Shown here: in pieces, positions 1 through 10,182 of the stretch
Layout: every line of letters begins with the position of its first letter
Numbering within the stretch: position 1 is the stretch's first letter
Source of the DNA: Tritrichomonas foetus
Taxonomy: Eukaryota; Parabasalia; Tritrichomonadida; Tritrichomonadidae
Direction of reading: 5' to 3'
DNA: 51,346 bases
NCBI GenBank assembly: GCA_001839685.1
Contig: MLAK01000881.1
Coordinates: 1-51,346, forward strand
Notes under the pieces: generated by a model
The model's input: only the letters and a program-made list of their open reading frames with translations
Databases searched by the model: none
Told to the model about the DNA's origin: nothing
Program-made: the position numbers and the translations under genes

Positions 1-396
1 GCCTATAATAACATATTCCAATTTCAGAAAGATTCATCGGTGAAGGGTCTGTTCGCACACTTCAAATATTTACTCATCGTTTGTTTGTATCCTAAAACTA
101 TTCAATTTTTTAATTTTCAGAAAAGGTAATTATTCAAATTGAATGAAAAAATTAAACGAATGTCAAATTATGGAGTGTATCGTGCATGGTGAATATCTCC
201 GATTTTGACCCAAAATCTATTTATCGGATAGGAAAAACGAAATGATATAAAATAATTTTTCTTGAATGAATAAACACCATCTTTTTTCATAAAAATATGC
301 TAATTTTCAAATAATAGCATACCACAATCGAGTTTTTATAAAGTTATGAAAATTTGGCCTATCCTTATCGTTCCGTCCGTTTAGCAAGAAATTCGA
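1..396. other. Intergenic, no gene seen
   Basis: AT-rich sequence upstream of the first gene with no convincing reading frame. The last 40 bases should contain the promoter of the gene at 397. A TTTAGCAAG string lies about 10 bases before its ATG, and a similar TCTAGCAAT string precedes the ATG at 6323. A shared role in transcription start is only a guess. Confidence 0.5.
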
Positions 397-2124
397 ATGA
401 GTTTTTACGGAAAGAACTCTCCTAAAAAGTCAGTATGTTCATCAACATCGAGAACTATGTCCCTTGCTTCTGAATTTGTCAAAGGTCGTGATATTTCAAC
501 TTGCGAAGAATCAGAAATCCAATCGGTCATTTCGAGCCTTCACGCTATCCGACACAAATCTATGATTTCAGATGACAAAGCTACTCAAAAAAAATGTGAT
601 TATTTAATTTCCGAATTCAATTTAATTTTAAATAAACCAGCTCCAAAATCACCAAAGAAAGGGAAATGGGCTCCAAAAGGTGCACAAACGACAGAAACAA
701 CCTCTCCATCTACACCAAAAAAGACTGTTCACTTGACAAATCAAGAATTTGAACAAATGAATCAAATCGTTGATTCTCTTCTCGATGGATGTGAAATCGA
801 TTCTATTGAACCGCATGCTATTGATAAACTTGACTTTGTCTTGAAACAGAGGAAAACTCATGCCGTTGAAGATGGTGATTATGCAGAAGCCAAAGCTTTG
901 GATGAACAAATTTCAAAACTCATAAAAATCAAACGGGAATCAAACAAGATTTCTCTGAATTATCAAAACAAAAACCCTCAACTTCTTGAAGATGCTCAGA
1001 ATAAATTGAGAAATGCTGAAAAATGGCTTGAAAGGCTAAAAGCTGATTTAGAAAACGAATATAGCAGAATTTCTGAAGAAAAAGAAAAAGCCCAGTCAAA
1101 AATATTTGAACAAATTGAACGTGATATGACTAAAATTGAAGAAGAAAAATCTGAAATAGATATGGGATTCGGTTTTAAACCAAGCCGTGCTCTTCTTGAT
1201 ATGAGAATAATGGAAAACCGTTATGCTACTAATTCACTATTTGATGAAGCTGCTGAGCAGCGCAGGAAAGCAGATAATCAGGAAATTCTCGAAAGAAAAG
1301 AATTCGACCAAAAAGCCAAGCGCGCTCTTAATAAAAAGGAAAAACAGCAAAAAGCAATCCATGAACAAAAGATACAGGCATCTAATGAATACTGGGAAAA
1401 TGTGAAGATTAAAACTCAGCAAAAATATGAAAAGCATCTGAAAGACGCTGAAGTTGAGATTTTATCAACAAAAAGATATATCAGGAGACTTCAAGGATTA
1501 TCGGAGAATGAAGATAGTCAATTAAATGAATCAGACGAAACTTCTTCAACTGACAATACACTTGAAAGCCAAGAAAATCCAAAAACTAATGAACAAAGCA
1601 CGAATGAAAACATTGATAAAGAAAAGCAACAAAACAACCATGATAATGATGATGAGAATCAAAACACTGAAGCTAATGAAAATGAGAATAAAGATAACAA
1701 TGATCCACAACAAAATGTTGAACAAAATGAAGAAGAAAAAATCTCGAAGCCAGGCGTCGAAGAAGATGCTAGAAGTGTGAAATCGACAAATTCCATAAAA
1801 TCTCAAAAATCGACAAATTCCGTAAAATCTCAAAAATCGACAAAATCTCGGCAATCTTCGAAATCTGTTCCAAAAGGTGATGATGATAAATCTGATCAAC
1901 AAGATGCTGAAAGTGTGAATGTTGTTACACTAGCAATTACACCCGAAGATAATGATGAAGAGACACAAGTTCAACTTGTGCCGCCAAGTTTTGAAGAAAT
2001 CACTCATGATTCAGAAATTAATAAAGAAGATTCTACAGATACCAAACAGACAAAGCAAAAAGCACCAAAGAAGGCAAAGAAAGTTGTTAAAAAAGTAGTT
2101 AAGAAGGTTGCGAAAAAAGCATAA
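397..2124 (+). CDS. Coiled-coil protein with two helical-hairpin units and an H1-like basic tail
   Basis: A 575-residue protein of unknown function. Two related units of about 50 residues are visible at 27-76 and 127-177. Each has a Gly, then an isoleucine-rich helix, a short 'DD' or 'DGD' turn and a second helix. From memory, this arrangement recurs in trichomonad coiled-coil proteins. Residues 185-385 form a long charged coiled coil. Residues 385-470 are Asn/Glu/Asp-rich and probably disordered. A Ser/Lys block near 470-500 repeats STNS-KSQK units. The last 20 residues are almost pure Lys/Val/Ala, like a histone H1 tail, so nucleic-acid or microtubule binding is plausible. ATG 397 is the first start in frame. 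A cytoskeletal or nuclear scaffold are both possible. Confidence 0.85.
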   Translation: MSFYGKNSPKKSVCSSTSRTMSLASEFVKGRDISTCEESEIQSVISSLHAIRHKSMISDDKATQKKCDYLISEFNLILNKPAPKSPKKGKWAPKGAQTTETTSPSTPKKTVHLTNQEFEQMNQIVDSLLDGCEIDSIEPHAIDKLDFVLKQRKTHAVEDGDYAEAKALDEQISKLIKIKRESNKISLNYQNKNPQLLEDAQNKLRNAEKWLERLKADLENEYSRISEEKEKAQSKIFEQIERDMTKIEEEKSEIDMGFGFKPSRALLDMRIMENRYATNSLFDEAAEQRRKADNQEILERKEFDQKAKRALNKKEKQQKAIHEQKIQASNEYWENVKIKTQQKYEKHLKDAEVEILSTKRYIRRLQGLSENEDSQLNESDETSSTDNTLESQENPKTNEQSTNENIDKEKQQNNHDNDDENQNTEANENENKDNNDPQQNVEQNEEEKISKPGVEEDARSVKSTNSIKSQKSTNSVKSQKSTKSRQSSKSVPKGDDDKSDQQDAESVNVVTLAITPEDNDEETQVQLVPPSFEEITHDSEINKEDSTDTKQTKQKAPKKAKKVVKKVVKKVAKKA

Positions 2125-2457
2125 GGTTACAATTCACTATACATTGAGCCGATATTTATGTTTTAAATTTCAAAACACGGTCATGTTTTGTAAGCGATTA
2201 TAATTAAAAAAAACTCATCTTAGACAAACCCCATAACTCTAATTTGTTTTACCTTCTCATAACACTGTTTTCCTAAATTCACTGTATTTCTAAATTTATT
2301 GTATTGTATTTCTACAATATCTTTCCTTTTTAATTATTATTCTCAAAACCATGAATCAATATCGTCATTTCTTTAAATAAAAAAAATTACATAAATGTGT
2401 TGCGGAAACATATTTAGATAGATGAAAAACAAACCAAAAATCGGATGTAAATACATT
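2125..2457. other. Convergent intergenic gap
   Basis: 333 bases between the converging ends of the coiled-coil gene and the lipase gene. It is AT-rich. The only structure seen is a small inverted repeat, CAAAACA/TGTTTTG, near 2172-2191, which could sit in a 3' UTR. Confidence 0.4.
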
Positions 2458-3831
2458 TTAGTCTACATATTCTTCTTCATATTCTGGAGCTTCGGCGATT
2501 TCCTTTCTTTGCTTCTTCTTTTTCGCCATAAAATCATAATATTCAATCAAATCAGGCTGATCTTGGAAATTATCAACAAAGTATTTAATCACCCAAGCAT
2601 TGTAACATGAAATCATATGCCTAAACTCGTTCAAGTCTTTCACAAACTTGCCGAAATACTCAGTAGAATCATCAATTTTCATTAATTCAATGGTTGAATG
2701 ATGTTCATCAGTCATTTTGATTTGATAGCAATCACCAGGTGGATAAAGTGGATAAGGATTAGTTAAATATTCAACTCTATTTTCCAAAATTTGGGAGACT
2801 GTAGGTTCAAATTTGTCACCATGAATGTTTAATTTCTTTCGGATTGCTTTATCTAATTCTTTTTTGAATAAAGCAGGTAGCTGGTCATCAGAAATAGAAA
2901 TAGCATTGTAAAAAGACACATGTGGAACAAAATCTCCATCAGTTGAATATGATCGAGTATGAAGTTTTGTTGCTTCTAAATTTTCTCTCGAATAAGAAGC
3001 AACAGGAGCGAAACAAATGCATTTAAGATCGAAAAACAAATGTTCCTCATCTTCAATTCGATATTCCAAATTCTCACTTGATTCTAAATCCTCATCTGAT
3101 TCAAAATTCTCATGATTAACTTGATCATCAGCAGAATAATCAGTTGTAAAACTTGTCTGAGAACTATTTTCTGATTTTCGTTCATCTTCTTCATAAAACA
3201 TATCAACGACCATTGAGGCGACAGCTGCTCCAAGAGAGTGGCCAGTTATGATTACTTTTCTATTGTTATTCATCCTGGAAAGCTTTCTGACTCGCTTTTT
3301 AATGCGATTGAACATATTGTATGATGTCAAATATATTCCTTCATGTGCTTTTCCGTTTCTGTACGAAACTGTGCTTGCCATGAAGTCAACAATGAAGTCT
3401 TTCAAACAATAGGATCCTCTGAATACAACAAAAATGGTATCAAGTTCGTCGCTATTTACAATGAAATATGGAATAATAAAATAGTCACTTTCTTGACTTT
3501 CGTAAACTATATTACTTAAATTAGGCGGTAAATATCTTTTCGCTTCCTTTTTGTATATATTTCGACAGAGGAGGCAGCAATGTAGCATTTCTAAAATTTC
3601 GTTACGAGGAATTTCTGTAGAATCGAGCTGATCTGAGGCTGGAAGGAGTTCGAAGAGAATTTTCAGAAGAAAAGCGAATGATTTAGCATCAGCTTTTTGC
3701 TGAGGACCTCTCCTATGAGGACGAATCTTTTTAATGTATTTTTTAACGGCGCGTGCCATCTTTCTATTGTGGTGCTTTACGAGCTGGTTTACTTTCTTTA
3801 TTTCGTGGAGGACCTTTTTCATCATAGTCAT
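2458..3831 (-). CDS. Class 3 (DAG-lipase-like) serine lipase
   Basis: A 457-residue alpha/beta-hydrolase of the lipase class 3 family, expected to hydrolyse acylglycerols such as diacylglycerol. The nucleophile elbow GHSLGAA is at 197-203 with Ser199. The oxyanion strand VFRGS is at 136-140. The acid is probably Asp300 in TDGDFVPHVSF, and the LYPPG motif at 362-366 resembles sn1-specific DAG lipases. His405 in FRHMISCY is the likely catalytic histidine. A Ser/Glu/Asp-rich insert at about 214-265 interrupts the domain after the nucleophile helix and should be a surface loop. The basic N-terminus lacks a signal peptide or clear transmembrane helix, so this looks like a soluble or peripheral enzyme. 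The tail is Lys/Glu-rich. Fold and triad are clear; the substrate is inferred. Confidence 0.88.
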   Translation of the reverse strand: MTMMKKVLHEIKKVNQLVKHHNRKMARAVKKYIKKIRPHRRGPQQKADAKSFAFLLKILFELLPASDQLDSTEIPRNEILEMLHCCLLCRNIYKKEAKRYLPPNLSNIVYESQESDYFIIPYFIVNSDELDTIFVVFRGSYCLKDFIVDFMASTVSYRNGKAHEGIYLTSYNMFNRIKKRVRKLSRMNNNRKVIITGHSLGAAVASMVVDMFYEEDERKSENSSQTSFTTDYSADDQVNHENFESDEDLESSENLEYRIEDEEHLFFDLKCICFAPVASYSRENLEATKLHTRSYSTDGDFVPHVSFYNAISISDDQLPALFKKELDKAIRKKLNIHGDKFEPTVSQILENRVEYLTNPYPLYPPGDCYQIKMTDEHHSTIELMKIDDSTEYFGKFVKDLNEFRHMISCYNAWVIKYFVDNFQDQPDLIEYYDFMAKKKKQRKEIAEAPEYEEEYVD

Positions 3832-3833
3832 TG

Positions 3834-3843
3834 CAATGAGTGA
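3834..3843 (-). promoter_or_regulatory. Inr-like initiator of the lipase gene
   Basis: On the minus strand TCACTCATTG lies 3-12 bases before the ATG at 3831. It fits the TCAYTW-type initiator of Trichomonas at most positions and would give a very short 5' UTR. Confidence 0.4.
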
Positions 3844-4113
3844 GAAGAGAGGCGATGAATACTCCTCAAAAATTTATGTAATTACATAATTATTGACTTT
3901 TCAATAGTATTCAATTTATTTTTGAAAGGGTGACGGTGATTTTGAACAATTGATAAGATAGAGTTTAATATGAAAGACATCACATACTTGACAGGAAATG
4001 GTTTTAAGAATAAATATTGTGTGGAAAACATTTCATGATTGATATACTTCACAAAAATTTCATTGAATTCTTATCAAAAAAATGATCATTGAAAAATTCA
4101 TAGAAAAAGTACC

Positions 4114-4129
4114 TGAAAAGTACTTTTCA
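4114..4129. repeat. 16-bp perfect palindrome
   Basis: TGAAAAGTACTTTTCA reads the same on both strands. Flanking GATCATT (about 4084-4090) and AATGATC further right extend the symmetry with interruptions. It lies in gene-free DNA; no function can be assigned. Confidence 0.55.
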
Positions 4130-6016
4130 AAAAATGATCGCAATTCAGAAAAAAAAAGAAATTTAAAAGAAATGGGGGTCAATTATTTGCCAATTAGATT
4201 ATTTCACAAATAACCAGTTTCTTTTGCGATTCAAAGAACATCATTCTAATGAACAAGGTATTTCTTAGGAAAATAGAAGAAAATGGAATTTATTTTTATC
4301 AATCGAATATTTGGTGATATGTTTTCATAATTGGAAAATATTTATCTTTGTATAAATATATTATTATATGATTCATCAGGGTATTATTAATCATTTTTAT
4401 TTAAAAGTTCGTTCAGGAAATTTGAGTATATGATCAAATATCATTCCCTAATATTGAATGTATTCTGATTTTTTTCAATCAATATTTTTTTTCATTTCAA
4501 TTTTCTAATCTATTAGAAAATGTTCACCGGTATCGAATCATCTCTTAAGAAAAATTTATATTTTCAAAGAAAACCAATTTATTCATCATTATACAGGATT
4601 CTCTGAGTAAGTTCATGGTTGATCATAGTGTTTATTTTTTATTTTTTCGTGTATATTTTTTGTTTTCAAAAATTGATAATTGAAAAATGGACATCATTCA
4701 TTCAATTAACATGTTTTCAATTTAAGTCATTTTTAATTCAATTGCATTGAATAAAAAACAATCTTCATTGAATAAATTTTGTAAAGTTCATACAGTTTGG
4801 CAGTCAAACCATGAAAGGTCAAATTAAAATTGAATGAGTCTCTTCAAAGGTCAAATGAAGCTAACGTCCATCATAATTATTTCAATTTGCTCTCAGAAAA
4901 TTGAATCTAAGAATAACCATATTCTGTGCCTATGATTTGGACTTTTGAGATAAAAGTAATAAAATTTCAATGAATTTTATTGGATGAAAAATTCCTTTCC
5001 TCAAGGATTAATCGTTAATTTCTGTATGTTTTCATATCTTAAAGGGAGGAAGTTTTAAGATGTCGCGAAACTGGCTATATTTGTTTCCTGGTTTCTATTT
5101 TGGAAAGTCTCTTGATTAAATTGGAAATTTCGCGTTTGAAGCATAATCACTTTGATTGATTGTCCAAAACTGGATAAATGAAACATTGATTTAATGACGA
5201 AATCTTTATATCTGATATCAGTTTGATCTGGTTGACAAAAATATGGTCCGTTAACCTCACTAAGTAGCTTTAACACTTTGTTGACAACACTGATTGATCA
5301 TTGTATGATTTCTGTCATATTTTTTTGTGATCTCTCTTTTGGAGACTTTCTAAAAGAAATTAACAATCTGCTTCCAGGAATGATTTCTCCAAATGAAGTC
5401 GTATAATATTCATATTTATGATGTCTCTTCACTCAATGAGACTCACTAATTATTTTATTTACCACCAATATAATTTCGTGATGCTTGGTCCATCGATTGA
5501 TATTGGTGCAAATATCTTTAATCATCAAGTTCAAAATATTTTAACATGTTTTCCCTTATGTTGTGATTTATGAAATACTTAATTATTGATAAATTCCAAT
5601 CCAGAGTTCGAGGTTCATCAATTTGCATGTCGACAACAGAAAAAATTTATGACGAATTAATAATAGATATCGACACATTTCGACTTTATTAATATATTTT
5701 AATGTTTATTTGATAATTTGTCTAAAATTTAGATATTATATATAACTATTCATTTGTATTCCGAATTTTATCATAGTGATTTGAGGTAGATATTCATTTT
5801 TCAATAAGTTTGGTAATTGTGAAGTGAAATGTCAACAGTCGAAATAATTATTGTCGAATGTGATGTGAAATTTGCTGATTCTTTGTGTCACTTCTACTCG
5901 GAAGAGGGGCAGCGGAGAGAGCCCAGCGAAAAAAATATTTCTCGACATTGATTTAGAATTATCTTATTATTATAGAAATATAGCACATATCAGTTTATTA
6001 TAATGGGTTTTAATCG

Positions 6017-6045
6017 GTAGACATTGCCTAGTAGGCAATGCCTAC
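6017..6045. repeat. Imperfect 12-bp hairpin
   Basis: The arms GTAGACATTGCC (6017-6028) and GGCAATGCCTAC (6034-6045) pair with one A-C mismatch around a 5-base loop. An alternative palindrome, AGTAGGCAATGCCTACT, overlaps the right arm. It lies about 280 bases upstream of the gene at 6323. Confidence 0.6.
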
Positions 6046-6322
6046 TTAACAATAAATGAAAATATCATCAGATTTAATAAATCATTCTTTTTGATGAATT
6101 TCAATGCGACGATATTGCTATTGATATATTTTTTCTTTTAAACTGCTATTATTTCTTAGCAAGAAATTTTACTCATTTACAATTATTCAATCATGCATGT
6201 AACTTTTTCTATGAATATTTTCGAACTTTTAGATTTGAATTGGTAAGGCACAATCTTTGGCTTTTTGTGAATTTCTTGTATCGTTGCTAAACTTTTTCTG
6301 TGTTCTAGCAATTTCTAAAAAA

Positions 6323-7321
6323 ATGTTTCTCTTTGGCTTTCTTGCTCTCATTTCCGCAACATCCAAAGGTACACTTCCAAAGTTGTTCGAAGAATGCACT
6401 CCAGGAACTGTTGTCGCCGATTGCGAAACCACCAATAAAGATTATACTAAAACAGAACCATTAACAGAAACTTTTCAATCCTTCATAATGAATGCCAATA
6501 TCAAATTAGTTTCATGCACGTTCAAAAAGTTCACATCTACAACTGCAGGCGCTTCAATTATCGCCGTCACGGAATCTTCAGCTGGAAAAATCACCTTTCT
6601 CGGTTGCACATTCCAAGAAAACAATATTGTAGCCCCGCTTATTTCCCTCGAAGGAGCCTCAGCAAACTTCACGAATTCGCATTTCCTCGATAATACTGTT
6701 CAAGGCGCTTTGTTGTTAATGAAGGGCGCCCATTTCACATTCACACACTGCACATTCGTTGACAACGTAGCTGAATCAAGTATCGGAATGAAATCATTCA
6801 TTTCAGCCAAATCAAATTCCCAAGTGACTGTTGCTTCCTGCTGCTTCTTCACACAGCAAAAGGGTGGTCATACAATTGAAACCGAAGACAATTCCAAACT
6901 CATTTTTGAAGGAAATTCTGCAACATTTTTCAACTGTGCAGCTGACCTTGCATTCAACCAAAATGATGCCACAATTGAAAATCCAAGTAATGTTCTTTTC
7001 ACACAGACAGAATGTAGAATTCCACTTGAAGAACAAAGCACAACTGGTGAACAAGATGATGATTCAAACTCATCAACAGGAGGAGACGACGAAAATCCAG
7101 GAGATGAAGAAAAGAAAATTACCAGATATGTCTACATCGGAATCGGCGCACTTGCTATCGCAGTAGTTATTGCAATCGTCGTTTTCTTGTGCTTCAGAAT
7201 CAGCGGAAAATGCAAGAAATTCGAGCAGAAGAGCGAAGGTGAACTGAATGACATCGGCGACAAGAGGGATTCATACCTCCTCCAGGAAGCAGATGGCGAA
7301 ATTCAAGAAACTGAACTCTAA
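6323..7321 (+). CDS. Pmp-like beta-helix type I surface protein
   Basis: A 332-residue predicted surface protein. The frame is open upstream but has no ATG before 6323. From this ATG a signal peptide (MFLFGFLALISATS) is obvious. Residues about 20-240 contain short repeats of the type 'CTF..N' and 'S.F.DN' (for example GCTFQENN, HCTFVDN), typical of right-handed parallel beta-helix (Pmp-like) ectodomains, with several cysteines. An acidic Ser/Thr/Gly stalk (about 242-272) leads to a transmembrane helix at about 276-300 (YIGIGALAIAVVIAIVVFL). A cytoplasmic tail of about 30 residues follows, containing SYLLQEADGE. Trichomonads carry many such proteins, linked to surface interactions. Ligand and role are unknown. 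The codons look more GC-rich than the surrounding intergenic DNA. Confidence 0.82.
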   Translation: MFLFGFLALISATSKGTLPKLFEECTPGTVVADCETTNKDYTKTEPLTETFQSFIMNANIKLVSCTFKKFTSTTAGASIIAVTESSAGKITFLGCTFQENNIVAPLISLEGASANFTNSHFLDNTVQGALLLMKGAHFTFTHCTFVDNVAESSIGMKSFISAKSNSQVTVASCCFFTQQKGGHTIETEDNSKLIFEGNSATFFNCAADLAFNQNDATIENPSNVLFTQTECRIPLEEQSTTGEQDDDSNSSTGGDDENPGDEEKKITRYVYIGIGALAIAVVIAIVVFLCFRISGKCKKFEQKSEGELNDIGDKRDSYLLQEADGEIQETEL

Positions 7322-7514
7322 ATTTAGTTTTCCAAAGTTTTTTTTTATAAATATATAATTAAATACTGCTACTGCCTCTAAACCACTATTTATCTTCTTG
7401 TGTTTATAATTAGAAACTGATTCTCCTAAAATTAGCAATAACCTTCATATTATAATCATCATAGTAAAATCTTATTGAAATAATAAAGAATAAAAGTACC
7501 CAAAATAATATTTA

Positions 7515-8924
7515 TTAAAACATAAAATAATTAAAGAAGTATCGAAAAGCTTCTTCATTATCATCAACAAAAATAAAACGTCGACTTGTTTGCCAATCAT
7601 TTACATCCCAATAATGCATCAGCATAGAGACTCCACCAGCCTGTGAATTTGTTGCTTGAAAAACACTTGGAGCTTCTTTTTCAACAAACCAACATCTTTT
7701 ACCCATTCTTGAAGCAATTGCAAAAGAGAAAGTTGAGCGAAAACTCAAAAGACATTCATTACAAGCCATTAAGAACGAAATATCCAACAATGCTGATACA
7801 TGATCAAAATCAGGAAGTCTAATAGCATTGGTCATTATCATATTTTTCCGAAATCTCCTACTAAATTGTATTTCCATATTTTTATTGTCACTTGCGAAAG
7901 CAAAAATTGTTGGATTTTCAGCAAGCTTTGATAATAAAAACGGAGTTACTTTATTCATTGTTGATTCCACACTATATGAATAAAATTGGCCAGGAAATTG
8001 CAATCTTAAATGAACACCAAAAACATTTACTGTGCTTGGAATTGGTTTCAGAATCTGTAAAGCAGTATTGATATGAATCAATGGAATATTTACCAAAAAA
8101 TTACTTAGAAAATAAACAGCATGCATTCCAAAATGCTCTAAAGTATATAGAAATGTTTGATGATGCGTATAAATCATTGATGAATATATTAATCGATCCA
8201 AATCCATATATTTACCATTTTCAAAAGGCTCAGAAAAATTCGAAAGAAACCATTGGGCAAAAGACTGAATAAAGTAAGGTGGACTTTGTGATGAAGTGTT
8301 CAAAATTTCCCCAATTGTAGAATTGTATTGAAGAACCTGTGGATGAAACAAATAAGCATTACTTTTATCACCGACCATATCACCATTTTTTAAGTACTCT
8401 CCTTTTAATACAAGTGATCTATTATCCATGAGACACAATAAGAAACAAGTTGTATCAATTGCAATTCGATTTCCAACACCATCATAATAATGCCTGACAA
8501 GTAAATATCTCCTTTTTTCAAGAGGTGTTTCAATCATATGATTGACCCATTGTTTGATAGTTCTCCATGCTAAAACAACTTGTGAACAAGTGACTTCACT
8601 TTCTTGATGAGAACAATGAACATAACTTCTTGACCAAGTTGGTAAATTTAAATTTAAGATGGCTTCTGATAATTCTTCATCTGTAAATTCAATGGTGGTT
8701 ATATTTTTATCAATATGTAAATGTGATTCTCCTCCAAAAAACGTTTTCTTCCCTATAACTTCACTAAAATCTGTCAGTGAAGGATAATAAAAATAATGTG
8801 GAAAAAGTTGATGTTTTTTGGTGAATGCTAAAAATGCATAAACAAATGACAAGATAAGTGTAGCATCTAAAACACCGATCAAATATGCAGGTAATCGTTT
8901 GAGATGCTTCTTATTCATTAACAT
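7515..8924 (-). CDS. Fucosyltransferase-like type II membrane glycosyltransferase
   Basis: A 469-residue protein with one N-terminal membrane anchor at about 13-35, after a short basic cytoplasmic stretch, and a large lumenal domain with several N-X-S/T sites. This is Golgi glycosyltransferase topology. The motif DGVGNRIAIDTTCFLLCL resembles the 'GLGNR' motif of GT37/GT65-type fucosyltransferases. GVHLRLQF matches the GDP-fucose-binding 'HxR' motif, FAFASDN the 'xSDN' motif, and the segment DISFLMACNECLLSFRSTFS the C-terminal 'D...S..STFS' motif. It probably transfers fucose from GDP-fucose to a glycan or protein. Start: the frame extends to 8999 only with a TTG, so the first ATG (8924; alternative 8918) was chosen. 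Acceptor unknown; GT family assignment moderate. Confidence 0.75.
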   Translation of the reverse strand: MLMNKKHLKRLPAYLIGVLDATLILSFVYAFLAFTKKHQLFPHYFYYPSLTDFSEVIGKKTFFGGESHLHIDKNITTIEFTDEELSEAILNLNLPTWSRSYVHCSHQESEVTCSQVVLAWRTIKQWVNHMIETPLEKRRYLLVRHYYDGVGNRIAIDTTCFLLCLMDNRSLVLKGEYLKNGDMVGDKSNAYLFHPQVLQYNSTIGEILNTSSQSPPYFIQSFAQWFLSNFSEPFENGKYMDLDRLIYSSMIYTHHQTFLYTLEHFGMHAVYFLSNFLVNIPLIHINTALQILKPIPSTVNVFGVHLRLQFPGQFYSYSVESTMNKVTPFLLSKLAENPTIFAFASDNKNMEIQFSRRFRKNMIMTNAIRLPDFDHVSALLDISFLMACNECLLSFRSTFSFAIASRMGKRCWFVEKEAPSVFQATNSQAGGVSMLMHYWDVNDWQTSRRFIFVDDNEEAFRYFFNYFMF

Positions 8925-9121
8925 TGTAAAACATATTATTAACTTTTTGAATGTGTATTTTGTTTCACAATTGTTCACTTTTTGATATGGCTCGTTCAAA
9001 TCGTAGGAATTACCAGTAAAATTTTGAAGAAAGAAAAATATAACTCGTTTTCACTTTTTAAAGTTTTATGTGGGCAGATAAATGAAGAATTAATCATTGA
9101 AAAAGTTCAATTTCTTTATAA

Positions 9122-9469
9122 ATGAAACACGATTCTGATACGAAATCATTAGCACAGACACTTCTATTTCGCTTCAAACTGTTTATCGATTGGGTTAAAG
9201 CAGGTGATTTGCCGCCAAAAACTCACCACAAGTCGCTTTGCTTGATGCTTTTTTTGGTCATTATTGGTTCAATTCTTGGAGCATGTTTCGTTTTGTCACA
9301 TTTCAATATTGCGCTTTACGATGTCTTTCCTGTTTCATGGCCGTTATTTGGAATGTCATTCATTACGCTGGGCCCAGGCTTATATATTTTATTTGTTGCC
9401 CTTTGCTGCTGGAGACGTGTAAAGGGATATGGATGGTGGATGATCCCATATGTTGAAAACTTCTGGTAG
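9122..9469 (+). CDS. TMEM230-like two-pass membrane protein
   Basis: A 115-residue protein with two hydrophobic segments at about 40-60 (SLCLMLFLVIIGSILGACFV) and 73-96. The pattern PPKT before the first helix, 'GMSFITLGPGLYILFVA' in the second, and a tail 'RRVKGYGWWMIPYVENF' closely parallels TMEM230/TMEM134, whose second helix carries 'F-PG-Y' and whose tail has 'G-x-x-G-Y-x-x-x-x-I-P'. TMEM230 proteins sit in endosomal or secretory vesicles and affect trafficking. ATG 9122 is the first start, shortly after a TCAATTTCTTTA string. The gene is divergent from the fucosyltransferase-like gene, about 200 bases away. Family call moderately strong; function inferred. Confidence 0.7.
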   Translation: MKHDSDTKSLAQTLLFRFKLFIDWVKAGDLPPKTHHKSLCLMLFLVIIGSILGACFVLSHFNIALYDVFPVSWPLFGMSFITLGPGLYILFVALCCWRRVKGYGWWMIPYVENFW

Positions 9470-10182
9470 TCATTCAAAAGCTATCAAAACCTCATTCCTA
9501 CTAATATAATGAGATTCTAAAATTTCAAAATGTTTTGAATGAATGGCGCGAACTTTTGAACAGTTGATCAAAAAAATTGATAGGGATGTCAGAGATTTTG
9601 AAAAAAACATGAATGTTTCTAAAATTAGACTTTTTTTAATTTCTGGAATTTTTATTATAATTTATATGCTTTTCTTCATATTCATTATACCTCTGCATTA
9701 ATGCCAAGCTTGAAAAAGACTAATAAAACGATTCAGGTGAATTTGAATTTTGACTTTACTTTTGGTCATAATGCAGATGTATATTATTAGTATTTTTGGC
9801 TTATTGTTTATTCATACATAATCCTTTATTGTTTGATGAAGTCTGTTGATGAGTGATTTTCATTTTTATTCAGAGAAAATTTTAAAAAGATTTGTCATAT
9901 GTCATGAATAGACCTTTCTAATGACTCACAACAGACATGTACATGATTAAATAATCACGAATTGAATTGAGATGATGAGGTTAAATTAATTCACTATAAA
10001 CCAACGAGACATATAACACTTCAAAATGTTTAGACGATTCAAACTCCCATCCCGCCAATTTTGAATAATTCAAATGGTTTGAAACGAGAATAGTGACCGT
10101 TTAATCCTTGAACAAAGAAAATAACGGATAAATTTAAATAAGAAAGACAGAATTCAATATATTTTTAAAATCCTGAAAGACA
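9470..10182. other. Intergenic, no gene seen
   Basis: 713 AT-rich bases between the TMEM230-like and CFAP107-like genes. No coding frame or obvious repeat was noticed. The last 60 bases include TTCAATATATTT before the ATG at 10183. Confidence 0.4.

Larger units (their letters stand above)
3844..6322. other. 2.5 kb gene-free region with inverted repeats
   Basis: No frame with an ATG and protein-like composition was found on either strand. Visible structure includes a 16-bp perfect palindrome, TGAAAAGTACTTTTCA, at 4114-4129, nested in a looser inverted repeat. There is a GC-rich patch at 5898-5928 inside very AT-rich DNA, and a hairpin with 12-base arms and one mismatch at 6017-6045. This could be promoter and UTR space, a decayed mobile element or an unrecognised ncRNA. 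Confidence 0.45.

Noticed and set aside
1546..1902. 118-codon minus-strand frame inside the first gene
   Set aside because: It is the antisense shadow of the Lys/Ser/Asn-rich coding strand.
5055..5276. 73-codon minus-strand frame in the gene-free region
   Set aside because: Begins with GTG, has no early ATG and no recognisable content.
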